Shown here: positions 15,410 through 24,231 of the stretch, piece after piece | Position numbering within the stretch: position 1 is the stretch's first letter | Layout: each line of letters begins with the position of its first letter | Source of the DNA: Bacteroidales bacterium UBA6346 | Lineage (GTDB): Bacteria > Bacteroidota > Bacteroidia > Bacteroidales > UBA932 | Assembly: GCA_002438905.1 (NCBI GenBank) | Contig: DJSA01000093.1 | Span: forward strand, 1 to 24,231 | Reading direction: 5' to 3' | Length of the DNA: 24,231 nt | Translations under genes and position numbers: made by a program | The notes under the pieces: model-generated | What the model was told of the DNA's origin: nothing | Databases searched by the model: none | The model's input: only the letters and a program-made list of their open reading frames with translations

Positions 15410-18400
15410 TTAGAATGATATGGTTGCACCTATGGACCACGTCCTGCTCATCGGATAGGTCCTGGCATCTCCGGAGTATGTCTCCTCAGGATCAATGTAC
15501 TTTGTCTTGAGACCGGACCAAGTGAAGATGTTCTCGCCGCTGACGAACACCCTGATGTTGGATATTCCGATTCTCTTCGTCAGCTTAGGATCCACAGTGT
15601 AGCCGAGGGTGGCGTTTCTGAGCTTGCAGTACGCCGCATTCTGAAGATACATGGTGTTGGCCCTTCCGAGTTCGTAACTTACGAGATAGCCCTGCAGACG
15701 AGGGAAATAGGCATCCTGATTATCCTCGGACCAGATCTTGCTCTGGAAGTCGGACGGAATGAACGATGCGTAAGGCCTTGAGTACGGACCCCAGAACATC
15801 TCCGTCTCGTTTGTAGGGTACCAGTCCCGCTTACCTATTCCCTGGAAGAAGAGATAGAGGTCGAAGCCGAAATATGAGGCAGTCAGCGTAAGTCCGTACG
15901 AATAGCGCGGGGTGCTGTTGCCGATGATGCACCTGTCGCCCGGATCGTCAAGGGTGTTGGAGCCCTGGTTGATGACGTTGTCGCCGTTAAGGTCGCGGAT
16001 CTTGATGTCTCCGGCATAGTAGCCCGGAACCTCGCGTCCCTGAATGGAGTGCGTGTTGACCCTGTTCGTGTATTCCTCCGCTTCAGCGTCGGTCTTGAAG
16101 AAGCCGTCATAGACATAGCCCCAGATTTCCCCGAGTTTCTGCCCCACCCTGTACTGGCTCAGAAGGTTGGTCGGATTGTCGAACTTCGTGATTTCAGCCT
16201 GGTAGTCGGAAAGGATTCCCTTCACGCTGTAAGAGAAAGGATGCGAGCCGATCTTGAAGGTGTCGCGCCATCCGAGGGAAATCTCGAAGCCCCTCGTACG
16301 GAGGTCCGCGGCATTTTCCTTGGGTTCGGCGGCTCCGAAGACGTTAGGAAGCTGCGCACCGGTGGTGAGCATGCCCGTAGTCGAGCGCTGGTAGATGTCG
16401 GCGCTGAAATTGAGCCTGTTGGAAAGCATGTCGATGTCGAGACCGAGGTTGTGGGTGGTCGCCACCTCCCATGTCAGGTTGTCGGCGACAGGAGCCGGGC
16501 TCGATGTCTGCTTGTGGATGTTTCCGGAACTGTCAAGCCACGATGAGTTGCTGATGGACATGGCCGTGATGTAGGCATACTGGGCAACGTCTTGGTTTCC
16601 GAGCGAGCCGTATGAATAACGTATCTTGATGTTGTCGAAATATCTCTTGAGCGGCTTCATGAACGGCTCCTCGCTGATTCTGTAGCCGGCGGAAAGTGAC
16701 GGGAAGAATGCGAAGCGGGATTTCTTCGGGAATCGTGAAGATCCATCGTAACGCCCGCTGAGTTCAAGGAGATAACGCCCTGCGTAGTCATAGGTCACGC
16801 GTCCGAACGCTCCCCTCAGGGCATAATCCCACTGGTTTCCGAAAAGCTGCGGTGTTCCTGTCGCGAGCGAGAGGTCGTTGAGAGTCTCCGAAAGAAGCGA
16901 AGTGTTGGCTGCCGTCAGGGTCTTGTAGGTGACGCTCTCCTGGTTGAAGCCGGCCATCGCGCCGACATGATGGTTGCCGAAGGTGCGGTCAAAGTTCGCG
17001 TAGATGTTGGCAATATGGCTCAGGTGTCTTGACTCGCGCTCGGTGAGCTGGTCGCGGGAAAGCGCGTCCCAGTTCCATGTGACCATTTCCCCGACATTGA
17101 GGGAATACTGCACCGGAACGGAACGATAGTATCTGTCGAAATTCTCCTGCTTGAAGGTGTAGTTGGCGATGAGGTTCAGGCCCTCGATAATCTTGAACTT
17201 GGCCTCGAAAGTCGTCTGAAATTCGCTTCTGTTCTCCTGTCCCTTGCTCTTTCCGTTCTCCTGAATCGCGTGGAGGCCGAATCCCATCGTGTAGTTGGAC
17301 ATGCCGGAGTTTCCGGTGAGAGTTCCGTCCGGATTGAACGGCACATACTGCGGATGGTAGTGGTAGTAAGGAGAATAGAACTGCGCGTCGCTGGAACCGA
17401 TCTTGTCATTTCCGGTCGGGGTGTAGCTCTGGTTGAATCCCTTCCAAGTGTATGAACTCCTGAAATACTTTGTGGTGTTGCTGAGTGTAAACCATTTGGT
17501 TATGTCGGTTCCGATTTTTGAGAGCACGGAATAGCGGCGTTCCTTGTCCGGAGCGACTCTGAATATGCCGGTCTCATCGTTGTAGCTTGCAGAAAGAAGG
17601 TAGGACACGCCCTTGTTCTTTCCGGAAACGCTGACATCGTGAGTCATCCTTGGTCTTGCCTTGGAGTAGAAGTAGTTGAACCAGTCGAAGTTGCCGTAGT
17701 AGGCGTAACGATCCTTGCCGGCAACATTCTCCACGACAACCCAAGGACGCTCCGGATTCTCGACCTTATCGCCGCGCCGGATGTACATTTCGTTCCACTG
17801 GGCATCGGTGTAGTGGAAAAGGTGGGTTCCCTTGTTGTTGAAGAATGCCTGGTCGTTCAGCTTCGCGTTGTCGTAACCTGTGGTTATGAAATCGGTCGAG
17901 GTCGCGTGCGTCGCCCATCCGAAGTTGCATGAGTAGTTGACGTTGACGCTTCCTTCCTTGGCGTTCTTTGTGGTGACGAGGATGACTCCGAAAGCGGCTC
18001 TCGCGCCATAGACTGCGGAAGCGGAAGCATCCTTGAGGACGGATATGCTCTCGACGTCGTTGATGTTCACCCGGTCGATCTCGCCGGGAACGCCGTCAAT
18101 CAACACGAGCGGGGAGCCGCCGTTGATGGATGTCGTGCCTCGGATGTTGAGACTTCCGCTCGTTCCCGGCTTGCCGGAACTGAAAGTGATGTTGAGGTTC
18201 GGAACCTGGCCCTGAAGGGCCTGGGTCATCTTGCTGATCGGGCGGTCGACCATCTCCTCGGCTGTAATCTGGCTCACGGCCCCTGTCACGTTCACCTTTT
18301 TCTGAACGCCGTAGCCTACCACCAGAACCTCGTCGAGGATGGTGTCCTCCTTAAGAGTGATGTTTAGCGCATCCCCCCCGAGCTGTCACATTGGCCGTAG

Positions 18401-18638
18401 AGAAGCCGATGTAGGACACGGAAAGGTCAACAGGGAGCCTGTCTACATAAAGGACAAAGTTTCCGTCAATGTCCGTGGTCGTTCCCTTGTTTGTCCCGGT
18501 AACGGCAATTCCCGCCCCGGCGAGCGGTTCGCCCTTGCTGTCGACGACCTTTCCCGTGACTGTCTTCACCTGCGCCGTCACCGCGACACAAGACAGGAAG
18601 AGAGCCAACAAGGAAATAATTGTTGTTTTCTTTAGCAT
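15410..18638 (-). CDS. SusC/RagA-family TonB-linked outer-membrane transporter, frameshifted
   Basis: Two overlapping frames together make one SusC. The first (18638 to 18351) carries a signal peptide (about residues 1-22) and the carboxypeptidase-D-like domain (VVDSKGEPLAGAGIAV..SVSYIGFSTANVTA). It then derails in a run of seven Gs at 18373-18379. The second (to 15410) continues from VVGYGVQKK through the plug domain (IRGTTSINGGSPLVLIDG, VLKDASASAVYG) and the TonB-type barrel, ending in a terminal Phe (SIGATISF). With six Gs the frame reads A-R-G-D-A-L-N-I-T-L-K-E-D-T straight into the second part, giving 1075 residues, a normal length. As written, no complete exported protein would be made. 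This may be a sequencing error, a pseudogene or a slippage-switched OFF state. Confidence 0.93.
18373..18379 (-). repeat. G7 run at the susC frameshift
   Basis: Seven C on the plus strand, G on the coding strand. Removing one restores the susC frame. Confidence 0.9.
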
Positions 18639-18682
18639 ACCTTTATTAGTTTAGGTGTAAATCCTGCAGTGGTTTCACTGCG

Positions 18683-18711
18683 CAAATTTATATATAATGT
18701 ATCCAAAACAA
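18683..18711 (-). promoter_or_regulatory. Promoter of the SusC operon
   Basis: On the minus strand, TAAATTTG at 18683-18690 fits the Bacteroidota -7 consensus TAnnTTTG and lies 44 bases before the SusC start. Only a partial -33 element (TTG at 18709-18711, 18-base spacer) is present. A weak -33 is usual for an activator-dependent promoter, and a candidate activator site lies just upstream (18725-18755). Confidence 0.65.
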
Positions 18712-18724
18712 TGGTTCAAATAAA

Positions 18725-18755
18725 TTTTCCTTTATATCTCCGTTAAAAATTGCAG
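18725..18755 (-). promoter_or_regulatory. Candidate AraC-family operator upstream of SusC operon
   Basis: The plus-strand segment GTTAAAAATTGCAG (18742-18755) is identical to 23162-23175. The flank 18725-18741 (TTTTCCTTTATATCTCC) matches the corresponding flank there at most positions. The distance from the 14-mer to the -7 box is 51 bases in both places. Size and position (roughly -45 to -75) suit a two-half-site AraC activator. Confidence 0.6.
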
Positions 18756-18798
18756 TATTATCAATCCCCGCCCAAGGCCATGACCGCACAGGCTCCGC

Positions 18799-21087
18799 TC
18801 AGAGTTCCACTTCCGCACGGCAGCGGATGTCTGTGCATGACGCACCGACAAGCAAGGTGTAGACTCCTCTCTCCACATCCCACGACAACGAGGAGGCATC
18901 GTATGACGCAAGCTCCGAAACGGCAAACTCAAGTGTGACATACTCCGATGCGCCGGGTGCGAGAACACCTGTCTTCGTGAAAGCACGGAGTTCCTTGGCA
19001 GGCTTTTCAAGAGTCCTCCTGGGAGCCGCGACATAGAGTTCGACAACTTCCTTTCCAGCGCGAGTCCCGACATTCTTCACGCTGAGGCTGAGCCGGACCT
19101 TGTCACCATCGCGTGTGAGACGCGGCTCACCGTAGCTGAAACTCGTGTAGGAAAGCCCGTAACCGAACGGATAGGAGACTTTCAAGCCGGCCTTGTCGAA
19201 CCAGCGGTAGCCGACATAGATGCCCTCGGCATAGTTGCACCAGTCATAGTCCTTGACATTTCCGGGGGCCTTCTCCTTGCCGAGAAACGCGTCAAAATTG
19301 AAGCTGTAGTCCTCGGCCCTCGGGAAGTTCTCGCTCGACTTGTGGTCCCGCCACGAAACCGGCCATGTCATCGGTAGCCTGCCGGAAGGGTTTTCCTTTC
19401 CGGTGAGGACATCGGCCACGGAATTTCCGCCCTCCTGTCCGGCCTGCCAGCTCAGGAGCACGGCATCCGGAATGTCCTTCCAGGAAGCGGTCTCGATGAC
19501 TCCTCCGACGTTCAGGACCACGATGGTCTTCTTGCCCTCGGCACGGAATGCGCGGCTAACCTCGGTTATGAGCCGGCGCTCGTTCACGGACAGGTTGAAG
19601 TCCGCGTCCGTGCGGTCAAGAAACTCTCCCGAGCGCCGCCCCAAAGTGATGATTGCCACATCATCGGTCTTCGCATATCCTTCAATTTCACTCACGGACG
19701 GCACATAATCGGCTGGCAACGGAAGCGGAAGTTCCGCCATGAACGGATTCTCTTCCTTTCCTGCCTTGGCAGCCTCCTCATCATCCCGGGCTATTGCAGC
19801 CTCATATTTTTCCCGAAGGCCGGCGTCAACCGTCAGCCCTGCATTTGAAAGCCCTTCAAGAAGCGAGACCGTGTAGGCGCGGTTCACGTTGCCCGAACCC
19901 GAGCCGCCCGCAATGAACCTGTAGGAAGTGTTGCCGAAAAGGGCGACTTTCCTCTCATCCGCGGAAAGCGGAAGGGCATCATTATGGTTTTCAAGAAGAA
20001 CCATGCCCTCAGCCGCGCTCTGACGGGTCACGGCAGCGTGAGCCGCAAGGTCCGGATTGTTCCCGTAGCGGTATTCCTTGAATGTCGGAGTCCGCACTAT
20101 GAGCGAGAGTATGCGCGCGACGTTTCTGTCGAGGCACTTCTCGTCAAGGCTGCCGTCCTTCACGCCGGAGACAATCTCCTCGTACTGCGAGACTCGGCCC
20201 GGCTGAAGCATGTCATTGCCTGCCCTCATCTGGGCCTTGGTGTCCTTGCCTCCGAACCAGTCGGTCACCACGGCGCCGCGGAATCCCCAGTCGTCCCGGA
20301 GTATGTCCTGCAGCAGGTGAGGATCCTCGGAAGTATATAGACCATTTATCTTATTATAAGAGGTCATCACCGTCCATGGATCGGCTTCCTTCACCGTGAT
20401 CTCATATCCCTTGAGGTAAATCTCCCTCAGCGTCCTCTCGTCGACACGGATGTCGACTCCTGTACGGTTGGTCTCATGATTGTTGGCAGCGAAGTGCTTG
20501 AGTGACGTTCCAACCCCGTTTGACTGGACACCGCGCACATAGGCAGCCGCAATCTTGCCCGAAAGCAGAGGATCTTCGGAATAGTACTCGAAGTTGCGCC
20601 CGTTGAGCGGATTGCGGTGGATGTTAAGGGCTGGAGCGAGAAGTACATCCACGCCATACTCGTGAGCCTCGTTTCCGATTGCCGCTCCGACCTGTTCGAC
20701 AAGCTCCTGATTCCATGTCGAGGAAAGAAGGGAGGCTATAGGGAAATGGGTGCAGTAATATGTCCGTTCCTCACCCTCGCGGGTCGGGGCGATGCGAAGT
20801 CCGGCCGGACCGTCCGCAAGGACTATAGAAGGGATGCCGAGCCTCGGAATGGCGTGTGTGGCGCCGGCCGCGCCCGCAACTTTCTGCGCGGACGCACCGA
20901 TGACGGCAGTGTGAATGTCAGTGCCCTTGTCCATTTCGATGCCGGTCACCAGAAGAGCCTTTTCCTCCAGCGTCATAGCCTTCACGACCTTGTCTATATT
21001 ATGCTCCGATAACTGAGGCTCACCGCCGCAGGCCGAGAGGACAGCAGCGGCAAGAGCAAGAGCGCACATATTTCCACGCACTTTCAT
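18799..21087 (-). CDS. GH3 family beta-glycosidase lipoprotein
   Basis: 762 residues, complete. Lipoprotein signal with Cys20 (AAAVLSAC). The GH3 TIM barrel shows ADGPAGLR (91-98), KHFAANNHETNR (197-208), and VVTDWFGG with the nucleophile Asp276. The alpha/beta sandwich domain contains GRRSGEFLDR (484-493) with candidate acid/base Glu489, as in bacterial beta-glucosidases with the SGEGxDR motif. A fibronectin-III-like domain closes the protein (about 640-762, after SYPFGYGLSYTSF). It should remove terminal beta-linked glucose or a related sugar from oligosaccharides in the periplasm or at the cell surface. It lies 50 bases downstream of the GH2 gene and probably shares its transcript. Exact sugar specificity cannot be read from the sequence. 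Confidence 0.95.
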   Translation of the reverse strand: MKVRGNMCALALAAAVLSACGGEPQLSEHNIDKVVKAMTLEEKALLVTGIEMDKGTDIHTAVIGASAQKVAGAAGATHAIPRLGIPSIVLADGPAGLRIAPTREGEERTYYCTHFPIASLLSSTWNQELVEQVGAAIGNEAHEYGVDVLLAPALNIHRNPLNGRNFEYYSEDPLLSGKIAAAYVRGVQSNGVGTSLKHFAANNHETNRTGVDIRVDERTLREIYLKGYEITVKEADPWTVMTSYNKINGLYTSEDPHLLQDILRDDWGFRGAVVTDWFGGKDTKAQMRAGNDMLQPGRVSQYEEIVSGVKDGSLDEKCLDRNVARILSLIVRTPTFKEYRYGNNPDLAAHAAVTRQSAAEGMVLLENHNDALPLSADERKVALFGNTSYRFIAGGSGSGNVNRAYTVSLLEGLSNAGLTVDAGLREKYEAAIARDDEEAAKAGKEENPFMAELPLPLPADYVPSVSEIEGYAKTDDVAIITLGRRSGEFLDRTDADFNLSVNERRLITEVSRAFRAEGKKTIVVLNVGGVIETASWKDIPDAVLLSWQAGQEGGNSVADVLTGKENPSGRLPMTWPVSWRDHKSSENFPRAEDYSFNFDAFLGKEKAPGNVKDYDWCNYAEGIYVGYRWFDKAGLKVSYPFGYGLSYTSFSYGEPRLTRDGDKVRLSLSVKNVGTRAGKEVVELYVAAPRRTLEKPAKELRAFTKTGVLAPGASEYVTLEFAVSELASYDASSLSWDVERGVYTLLVGASCTDIRCRAEVEL

Positions 21088-21137
21088 AATTCAATGACTT
21101 TCAATATAATTCAGTTATTTTCTCTATTTCTCCGACG

Positions 21138-23011
21138 CTATTTCACAGCCTCAATAACAGCCCTGTTGGCAGAACGCACCCTCGCGACATCAAGTTTGTT
21201 GACCTCGCGGTCGTATGTCATGAGCCCGTTTATTTCACCCTCGACGTCAGTCGTCTGGGTATAGACCGCAGCGCATACGCCCTCTTTCGCAAGCGGAACC
21301 TGCATTTCCGCGAACCTGACATACTCGTCGGTCACAGCCTCTGCATTGTCATACTTGACATACCCCCAGTTGGCATCCTCTTTCCAAAGGTGCCCCTCAA
21401 CCGGAAGCGCGATTCCGCCATACTCCCCGAGGACGACAATCATGTCCGGGTCCCAGAGACGGATATGCGGCTCAGGATAGTAGTGGGTGTCGAGAATATC
21501 CCCGCAGCCTCCTGAAATCCAGTTTCCTCCCGAAGCCATGTTCACGAGGCGGGTGCTGTCCTGGGCGTATGTGAAGGCCACGACATCTTTCGTATCGAAC
21601 TGTCCCCATGCCTCATTGAAAGGAACCCAGCTCACGATGCACTGGAACTTCTTCAGCCTGGCAATAATCTCGGACCATTCCTTGTAGAAGTTTGCCTTCG
21701 CCCCGTCGGATGCCGGAAAGTCGTTGCCCATATCGTAGCCATCCGCAATCCAGTCCCCGTATTTCGCATGTATGGCATACGATGGCATATCCTGCCATAC
21801 CAGCAGTCCAAGCCTGTCGCAGTGCCAGTACCATCTGTCCGACTCAACTTTCATGTGCTTGCGTATCATATTGAATCCGTATTCCCTGGCCATCTCGACG
21901 TCATACTTGAGAGCATCGTCCGTAGGCGCCGTGTAGAGCCCGTCCGGAAACCAGCCCTGGTCAAGCGGTCCGAACTGAAAGACAGGCTCGCCGTTGAGAG
22001 CCATGCGCTTCACTCCCGAAGAGTCCCGGACAGAGCCGATTGAACGCATGCCGTGTAGGCCTGAACCTTGTCAAGCGTCCTGCCGTTCCTGACGAGACTG
22101 ATTGCGACACCATACAGATAGGGAGAGTCCGGTGACCAGACGTGCACGTCCTCAACGTTCAGCACAAGGGGCTGACCGGGGACTGCCTGCGCCTTCGCCA
22201 GGACTTTCCTGCCGGGATTCGTGGTATCGTAGCCAACGCACCCCTCAAGGAGTTCCGCCACCACCATGTCGCCTGACTCAGTTCCAGCCGTCTCGACAGT
22301 AAGGCTCACGCTGCGGCTGTCAAGGTCAGAAACCGGAAGGTAGTCCACGACGTAAGCCTGCGGCACCGGTTCCATCCACACGCTCTGCCATATTCCCGAT
22401 ACGGGTGTGTACCACGCCGGTTTTGCCTTCAGAGCCTGCTTTCCGCAAGGCTGGAAATCGTTGTCAGTCGCGTCAAGCACCTTGAGTCTGAGGCTCTGCA
22501 CGGAACCCTTGGCAAGATAGGGAGTTATGTCGCAGGTGAACGAGGTGTAGCCCCCTGTATGCCGGGTGACGAACCGGCCGTTCACGAAGACCTGCGCATC
22601 CCAATCGACGGCGCCGAAGTGAAGGAGCACCCTGGACTTGCGCCATGAAGAAGGAACCTTAAAGGAGGTCTCGTACCAAAGCGCGTCATCGGCCGTAAAT
22701 GACCGTCCAACGCCGGAAAGTGAGGACTCGATGGAGAAAGGCACGAGAATCCGGCCGTCCGGAGTCCCGAAAGACGAGCTGTCCCTCGGCGTGACGGCGT
22801 AGTCCCAGAGCCCGTTGAGAGACGACCATTTGCTCCGGACCATCTGCGGACGAGGATATTCCGGAAGCGAATTCTCCGGAGAGACTTCCTTCGCCCACCT
22901 GGTGCGGATGTGGTTCCCCGCAGGCTGCCAGAGAGAGTCATCGCTCCCGGACGCACATGACGCGAATATGGCGAGGGCTAAGAAAAATAATGACACGTGA
23001 TGTAATTTCAT
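21138..23011 (-). CDS. GH2-family glycosidase lipoprotein, frameshifted
   Basis: Two frames make one GH2 protein of about 624 residues. The first (23011 to about 22053) has a lipoprotein signal (Cys19, AIFASC), the GH2 start RPQMVRSKWSSLNGLWDYAV and the jelly-roll sugar-binding domain. It ends sensibly at QAYT (residue 320). The second begins at MRSIG (ATG 22049) and carries the catalytic barrel: FNMIRKHMK, GLLVWQDMPS, WVPFNEAWGQF with acid/base Glu (about 467) and VVLGEYGGIAL with nucleophile Glu (about 530). Adding one G in the GG at 22051-22052 (ACG GGC ATG) joins them exactly as expected for the family (YTGMRSIG). As written the enzyme is broken before its active site. Known GH2 activities include beta-galactosidase, -glucuronidase and -mannosidase; which applies is unknown. 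First gene of the GH2-GH3 unit. Confidence 0.9.
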
Positions 23012-23102
23012 TGCTTATCAGTTTTTTATATTGATTATGTATGTCGTTTCGCAGTATGTTGCGCCACACGACGTTGCAGATTTTACAATGCGCTTTGTTT
23101 CG

Positions 23103-23110
23103 CAAATGTA
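23103..23110 (-). promoter_or_regulatory. -7 box of the GH2-GH3 unit
   Basis: TACATTTG on the minus strand matches TAnnTTTG. No good -33 TTTG lies at 19-21 bases upstream, again suggesting activator dependence. The leader to the GH2 start is about 90 bases. Confidence 0.6.
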
Positions 23111-23131
23111 TGTCAAATTAATAGATTATAG

Positions 23132-23162
23132 TTGCATATTATTGTTTTTCTCTATACTTTTG
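23132..23162 (+). promoter_or_regulatory. Promoter of the AraC-family regulator
   Basis: TACTTTTG (23155-23162) fits TAnnTTTG, with TTG (23132-23134) 20 bases upstream as the -33 element. The leader to the ATG at 23241 is about 75 bases. The -7 box overlaps the conserved operator block, which would allow self-repression. Confidence 0.6.
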
Positions 23163-23175
23163 TTAAAAATTGCAG
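23145..23175 (-). promoter_or_regulatory. Candidate AraC-family operator between GH2 and regulator
   Basis: Contains GTTAAAAATTGCAG (23162-23175), identical to 18742-18755, plus the partly conserved flank TTTTTCTCTATACTTTT (23145-23161). It lies 51 bases upstream of the GH2 -7 box and overlaps the regulator's own -7 box. Confidence 0.6.
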
Positions 23176-23182
23176 CGTATTA

Positions 23183-23203
23183 CACAAGCATTACAAGCTT
23201 GTG
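23183..23203 (+). promoter_or_regulatory. Inverted repeat in the regulator leader
   Basis: CACAAGC (23183-23189) and GCTTGTG (23197-23203) form a 7-bp stem with a 7-base loop. A perfect 10-bp palindrome ACAAGCTTGT (23193-23202) overlaps the right arm. It could be an mRNA hairpin in the leader or a second protein-binding site. Confidence 0.4.
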
Positions 23204-23240
23204 ACAGACTGGTTAAAAAGGCGATAATAAACTGTTTCGG

Positions 23241-24137
23241 ATGAAGCTTACTGACACAGAACGAAACAAATGCTTTGTGTTTCCGCAGAACGCGGAAAAC
23301 AAGCGGGAAGAAGACAGGATTTATGCGATAGGATACCAGAACGTAAGACCCGGAGACAAGTATCCGCTCGAAGGATTCCCAATGGAGACGCAGTTCAATG
23401 ACGACGGAGGACGTGCGGTGGATGCCTTCCAGCTCATCATGATCGCCGACGGAAACGGGTACTTCCTCGACAGGGGTATCCAATACGAGGTCTCCAGAGG
23501 AGCGCTTCTTCTCGTACGTCCTGGAATATGGCATTCCTATAAGCCCAATCCGTCAACGGGATGGACGGAATATTTCTTCGGATTCGACGGAGATATGATG
23601 AGAAGGGTCATCTCGGACGCGTTTCCGTCAGACAGCACCAACGTGTATCAGGTGAAGGACACGGAAGAGGTCGTGAAAATATTCCGGAAGGCGCTCGAAT
23701 GGGCGCGTGCGGACACGGAAGATACGATGCTGTTCCTGAAGGCCCTGCTGTCGCTGCTCCTTTCCGAGATTGTGCACGGAAGATCTACAAACCCCAAGGA
23801 CGGGCGCAGCACGACAAGGTTAGTGGCCAAGGCACGCGCATATATGGAGGCGCATATACACGAAAAAATCGACATGAACGAGATTGCCGACTCGCTCGGA
23901 GTCAGCTACACATCCTTTGCTGTGGCGTTCAAGACCCAGACAGGAGAGTCACCGGTCCGTTTCCTGAGGAAACTGCGCCTGCAGAAGGCACGTTACGAGC
24001 TGCAGAACACAAACATGTCGGTCAAGCAGGTCGCTCTCGACTGCGGGTTCTCGTCCACCGAATATTTCTGCAACTTCTTCAGAGAGGAAGTCGGGGAAAC
24101 ACCTTCTGCCTTCAGAGAAAAAGTGGTCCGGCCATAA
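23241..24137 (+). CDS. AraC-family transcriptional regulator
   Basis: 298 residues. The N-terminal half (about 28-118) is a cupin-like sensor domain of the AraC type (GNGYFLDRG, GALLLVRPGIWHSYKP, WTEYFFGFDG). The C-terminal half has the two helix-turn-helix motifs of the family: the first at about 210-235 (IDMNEIADSLGVSYTSFAVAF), the second at about 259-292, including the signature GFSSTEYFCNFFREEVGETPSAFR. It is the only regulator in the window and is divergent from GH2. No hybrid two-component sensor or ECF-sigma/anti-sigma pair, the more usual PUL controllers, is present. It most likely senses a sugar released from the substrate and activates the GH2-GH3 and SusC units. Confidence 0.95.
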   Translation: MKLTDTERNKCFVFPQNAENKREEDRIYAIGYQNVRPGDKYPLEGFPMETQFNDDGGRAVDAFQLIMIADGNGYFLDRGIQYEVSRGALLLVRPGIWHSYKPNPSTGWTEYFFGFDGDMMRRVISDAFPSDSTNVYQVKDTEEVVKIFRKALEWARADTEDTMLFLKALLSLLLSEIVHGRSTNPKDGRSTTRLVAKARAYMEAHIHEKIDMNEIADSLGVSYTSFAVAFKTQTGESPVRFLRKLRLQKARYELQNTNMSVKQVALDCGFSSTEYFCNFFREEVGETPSAFREKVVRP

Positions 24138-24174
24138 GTCTGTAAGCCATTGCGCGTTTTCACGAAAATTTTGT

Positions 24175-24182
24175 TATATTCG
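24175..24182 (+). promoter_or_regulatory. Possible -7 box for the rightmost gene
   Basis: TATATTCG resembles TAnnTTTG (one mismatch) and lies 20 bases before the ATG at 24203. The upstream -33 region (TTTT at 24157-24160) is only partial. Confidence 0.4.
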
Positions 24183-24202
24183 CGGCGGGTTATATAACAG
24201 AC

Positions 24203-24231
24203 ATGACATCGTACAAGCTCATACCTTACGG
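24203..24231 (+). CDS. Start of an unidentified plus-strand gene, partial
   Basis: An ATG at 24203 opens a frame that runs to the window edge (MTSYKLIPYG, last codon incomplete). It is preceded by a -7-like box. Nine complete codons are too few to recognise a family. Confidence 0.4.

Noticed and set aside
15397..15429. Upstream start for SusD at 15429
   Set aside because: The added residues are not signal-like and overlap the SusC stop. The ATG at 15396 has a GGAG just upstream and a proper lipoprotein signal.
15410..18322. Reading the SusC barrel part as a stand-alone protein
   Set aside because: It would lack a signal peptide and starts inside a conserved VVGYG junction. It is the second half of a frameshifted SusC.

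Overview
The window is from a bacterium of the phylum Bacteroidota, very probably order Bacteroidales. The evidence is a SusC/SusD pair, many lipoproteins with Bacteroidales-type signal peptides, promoter elements of the TAnnTTTG (-7) type, and tight co-oriented gene strings. By eye the coding DNA is moderately GC-rich, roughly 55%. The genus cannot be fixed from the sequence. Almost the whole window is one polysaccharide utilisation locus (PUL) on the minus strand, with its probable AraC-family regulator divergent at the right end on the plus strand. No rRNA, tRNA, CRISPR array, transposase or integrase was seen.

Layout, read in the direction of transcription of the minus strand (right to left). 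(1) 23011-18799: a two-gene unit, a GH2-type glycosidase lipoprotein (with a frameshift) followed by a GH3 beta-glycosidase lipoprotein. (2) 18638-4678: a long operon with spacings of a few bases or short overlaps. It encodes SusC (frameshifted in a G7 run), SusD, a metallo-beta-lactamase-fold lipoprotein, two paralogous SusE/F-like glycan-binding lipoproteins, a 46-residue small protein containing a G9 run, a fimbrillin-like/beta-helix surface lipoprotein, and a GH99-like (WbsX family) lipoprotein. (3) 4544-1: a second exported MBL-fold protein, a cytoplasmic Gfo/Idh/MocA oxidoreductase with its own promoter, a Tat-exported Gfo/Idh/MocA oxidoreductase, and the first 233 residues of a DUF1080 (3-keto-disaccharide hydrolase family) lipoprotein that runs off the left edge. 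(4) 23241-24137 (+): an AraC-family regulator, followed by the first codons of another plus-strand gene.

How the genes could work together (inference): surface lipoproteins (SusD, the two SusE/F-like proteins, possibly the beta-helix protein) capture a glycan or glycoside, and SusC imports it. GH2, GH3 and the GH99-like enzyme cleave it. The two Gfo/Idh/MocA enzymes plus DUF1080 would form an oxidative route through 3-keto-glycosides. A hydrolytic and an oxidative glycoside-breaking route would therefore share one locus.

The observation most worth checking is a 14-bp identical sequence (31 bp at lower identity) at exactly the same distance, 51 bp, upstream of the -7 boxes of both the GH2-GH3 unit and the SusC operon. 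The copy next to the regulator also overlaps the regulator's own -7 box. This is a candidate AraC-protein operator that would tie the units into one autoregulated regulon. Also notable are frame-disrupting or slippage-prone G runs in susC and the small protein, and a frameshift in GH2. These may be sequencing errors or real phase-variable sites.
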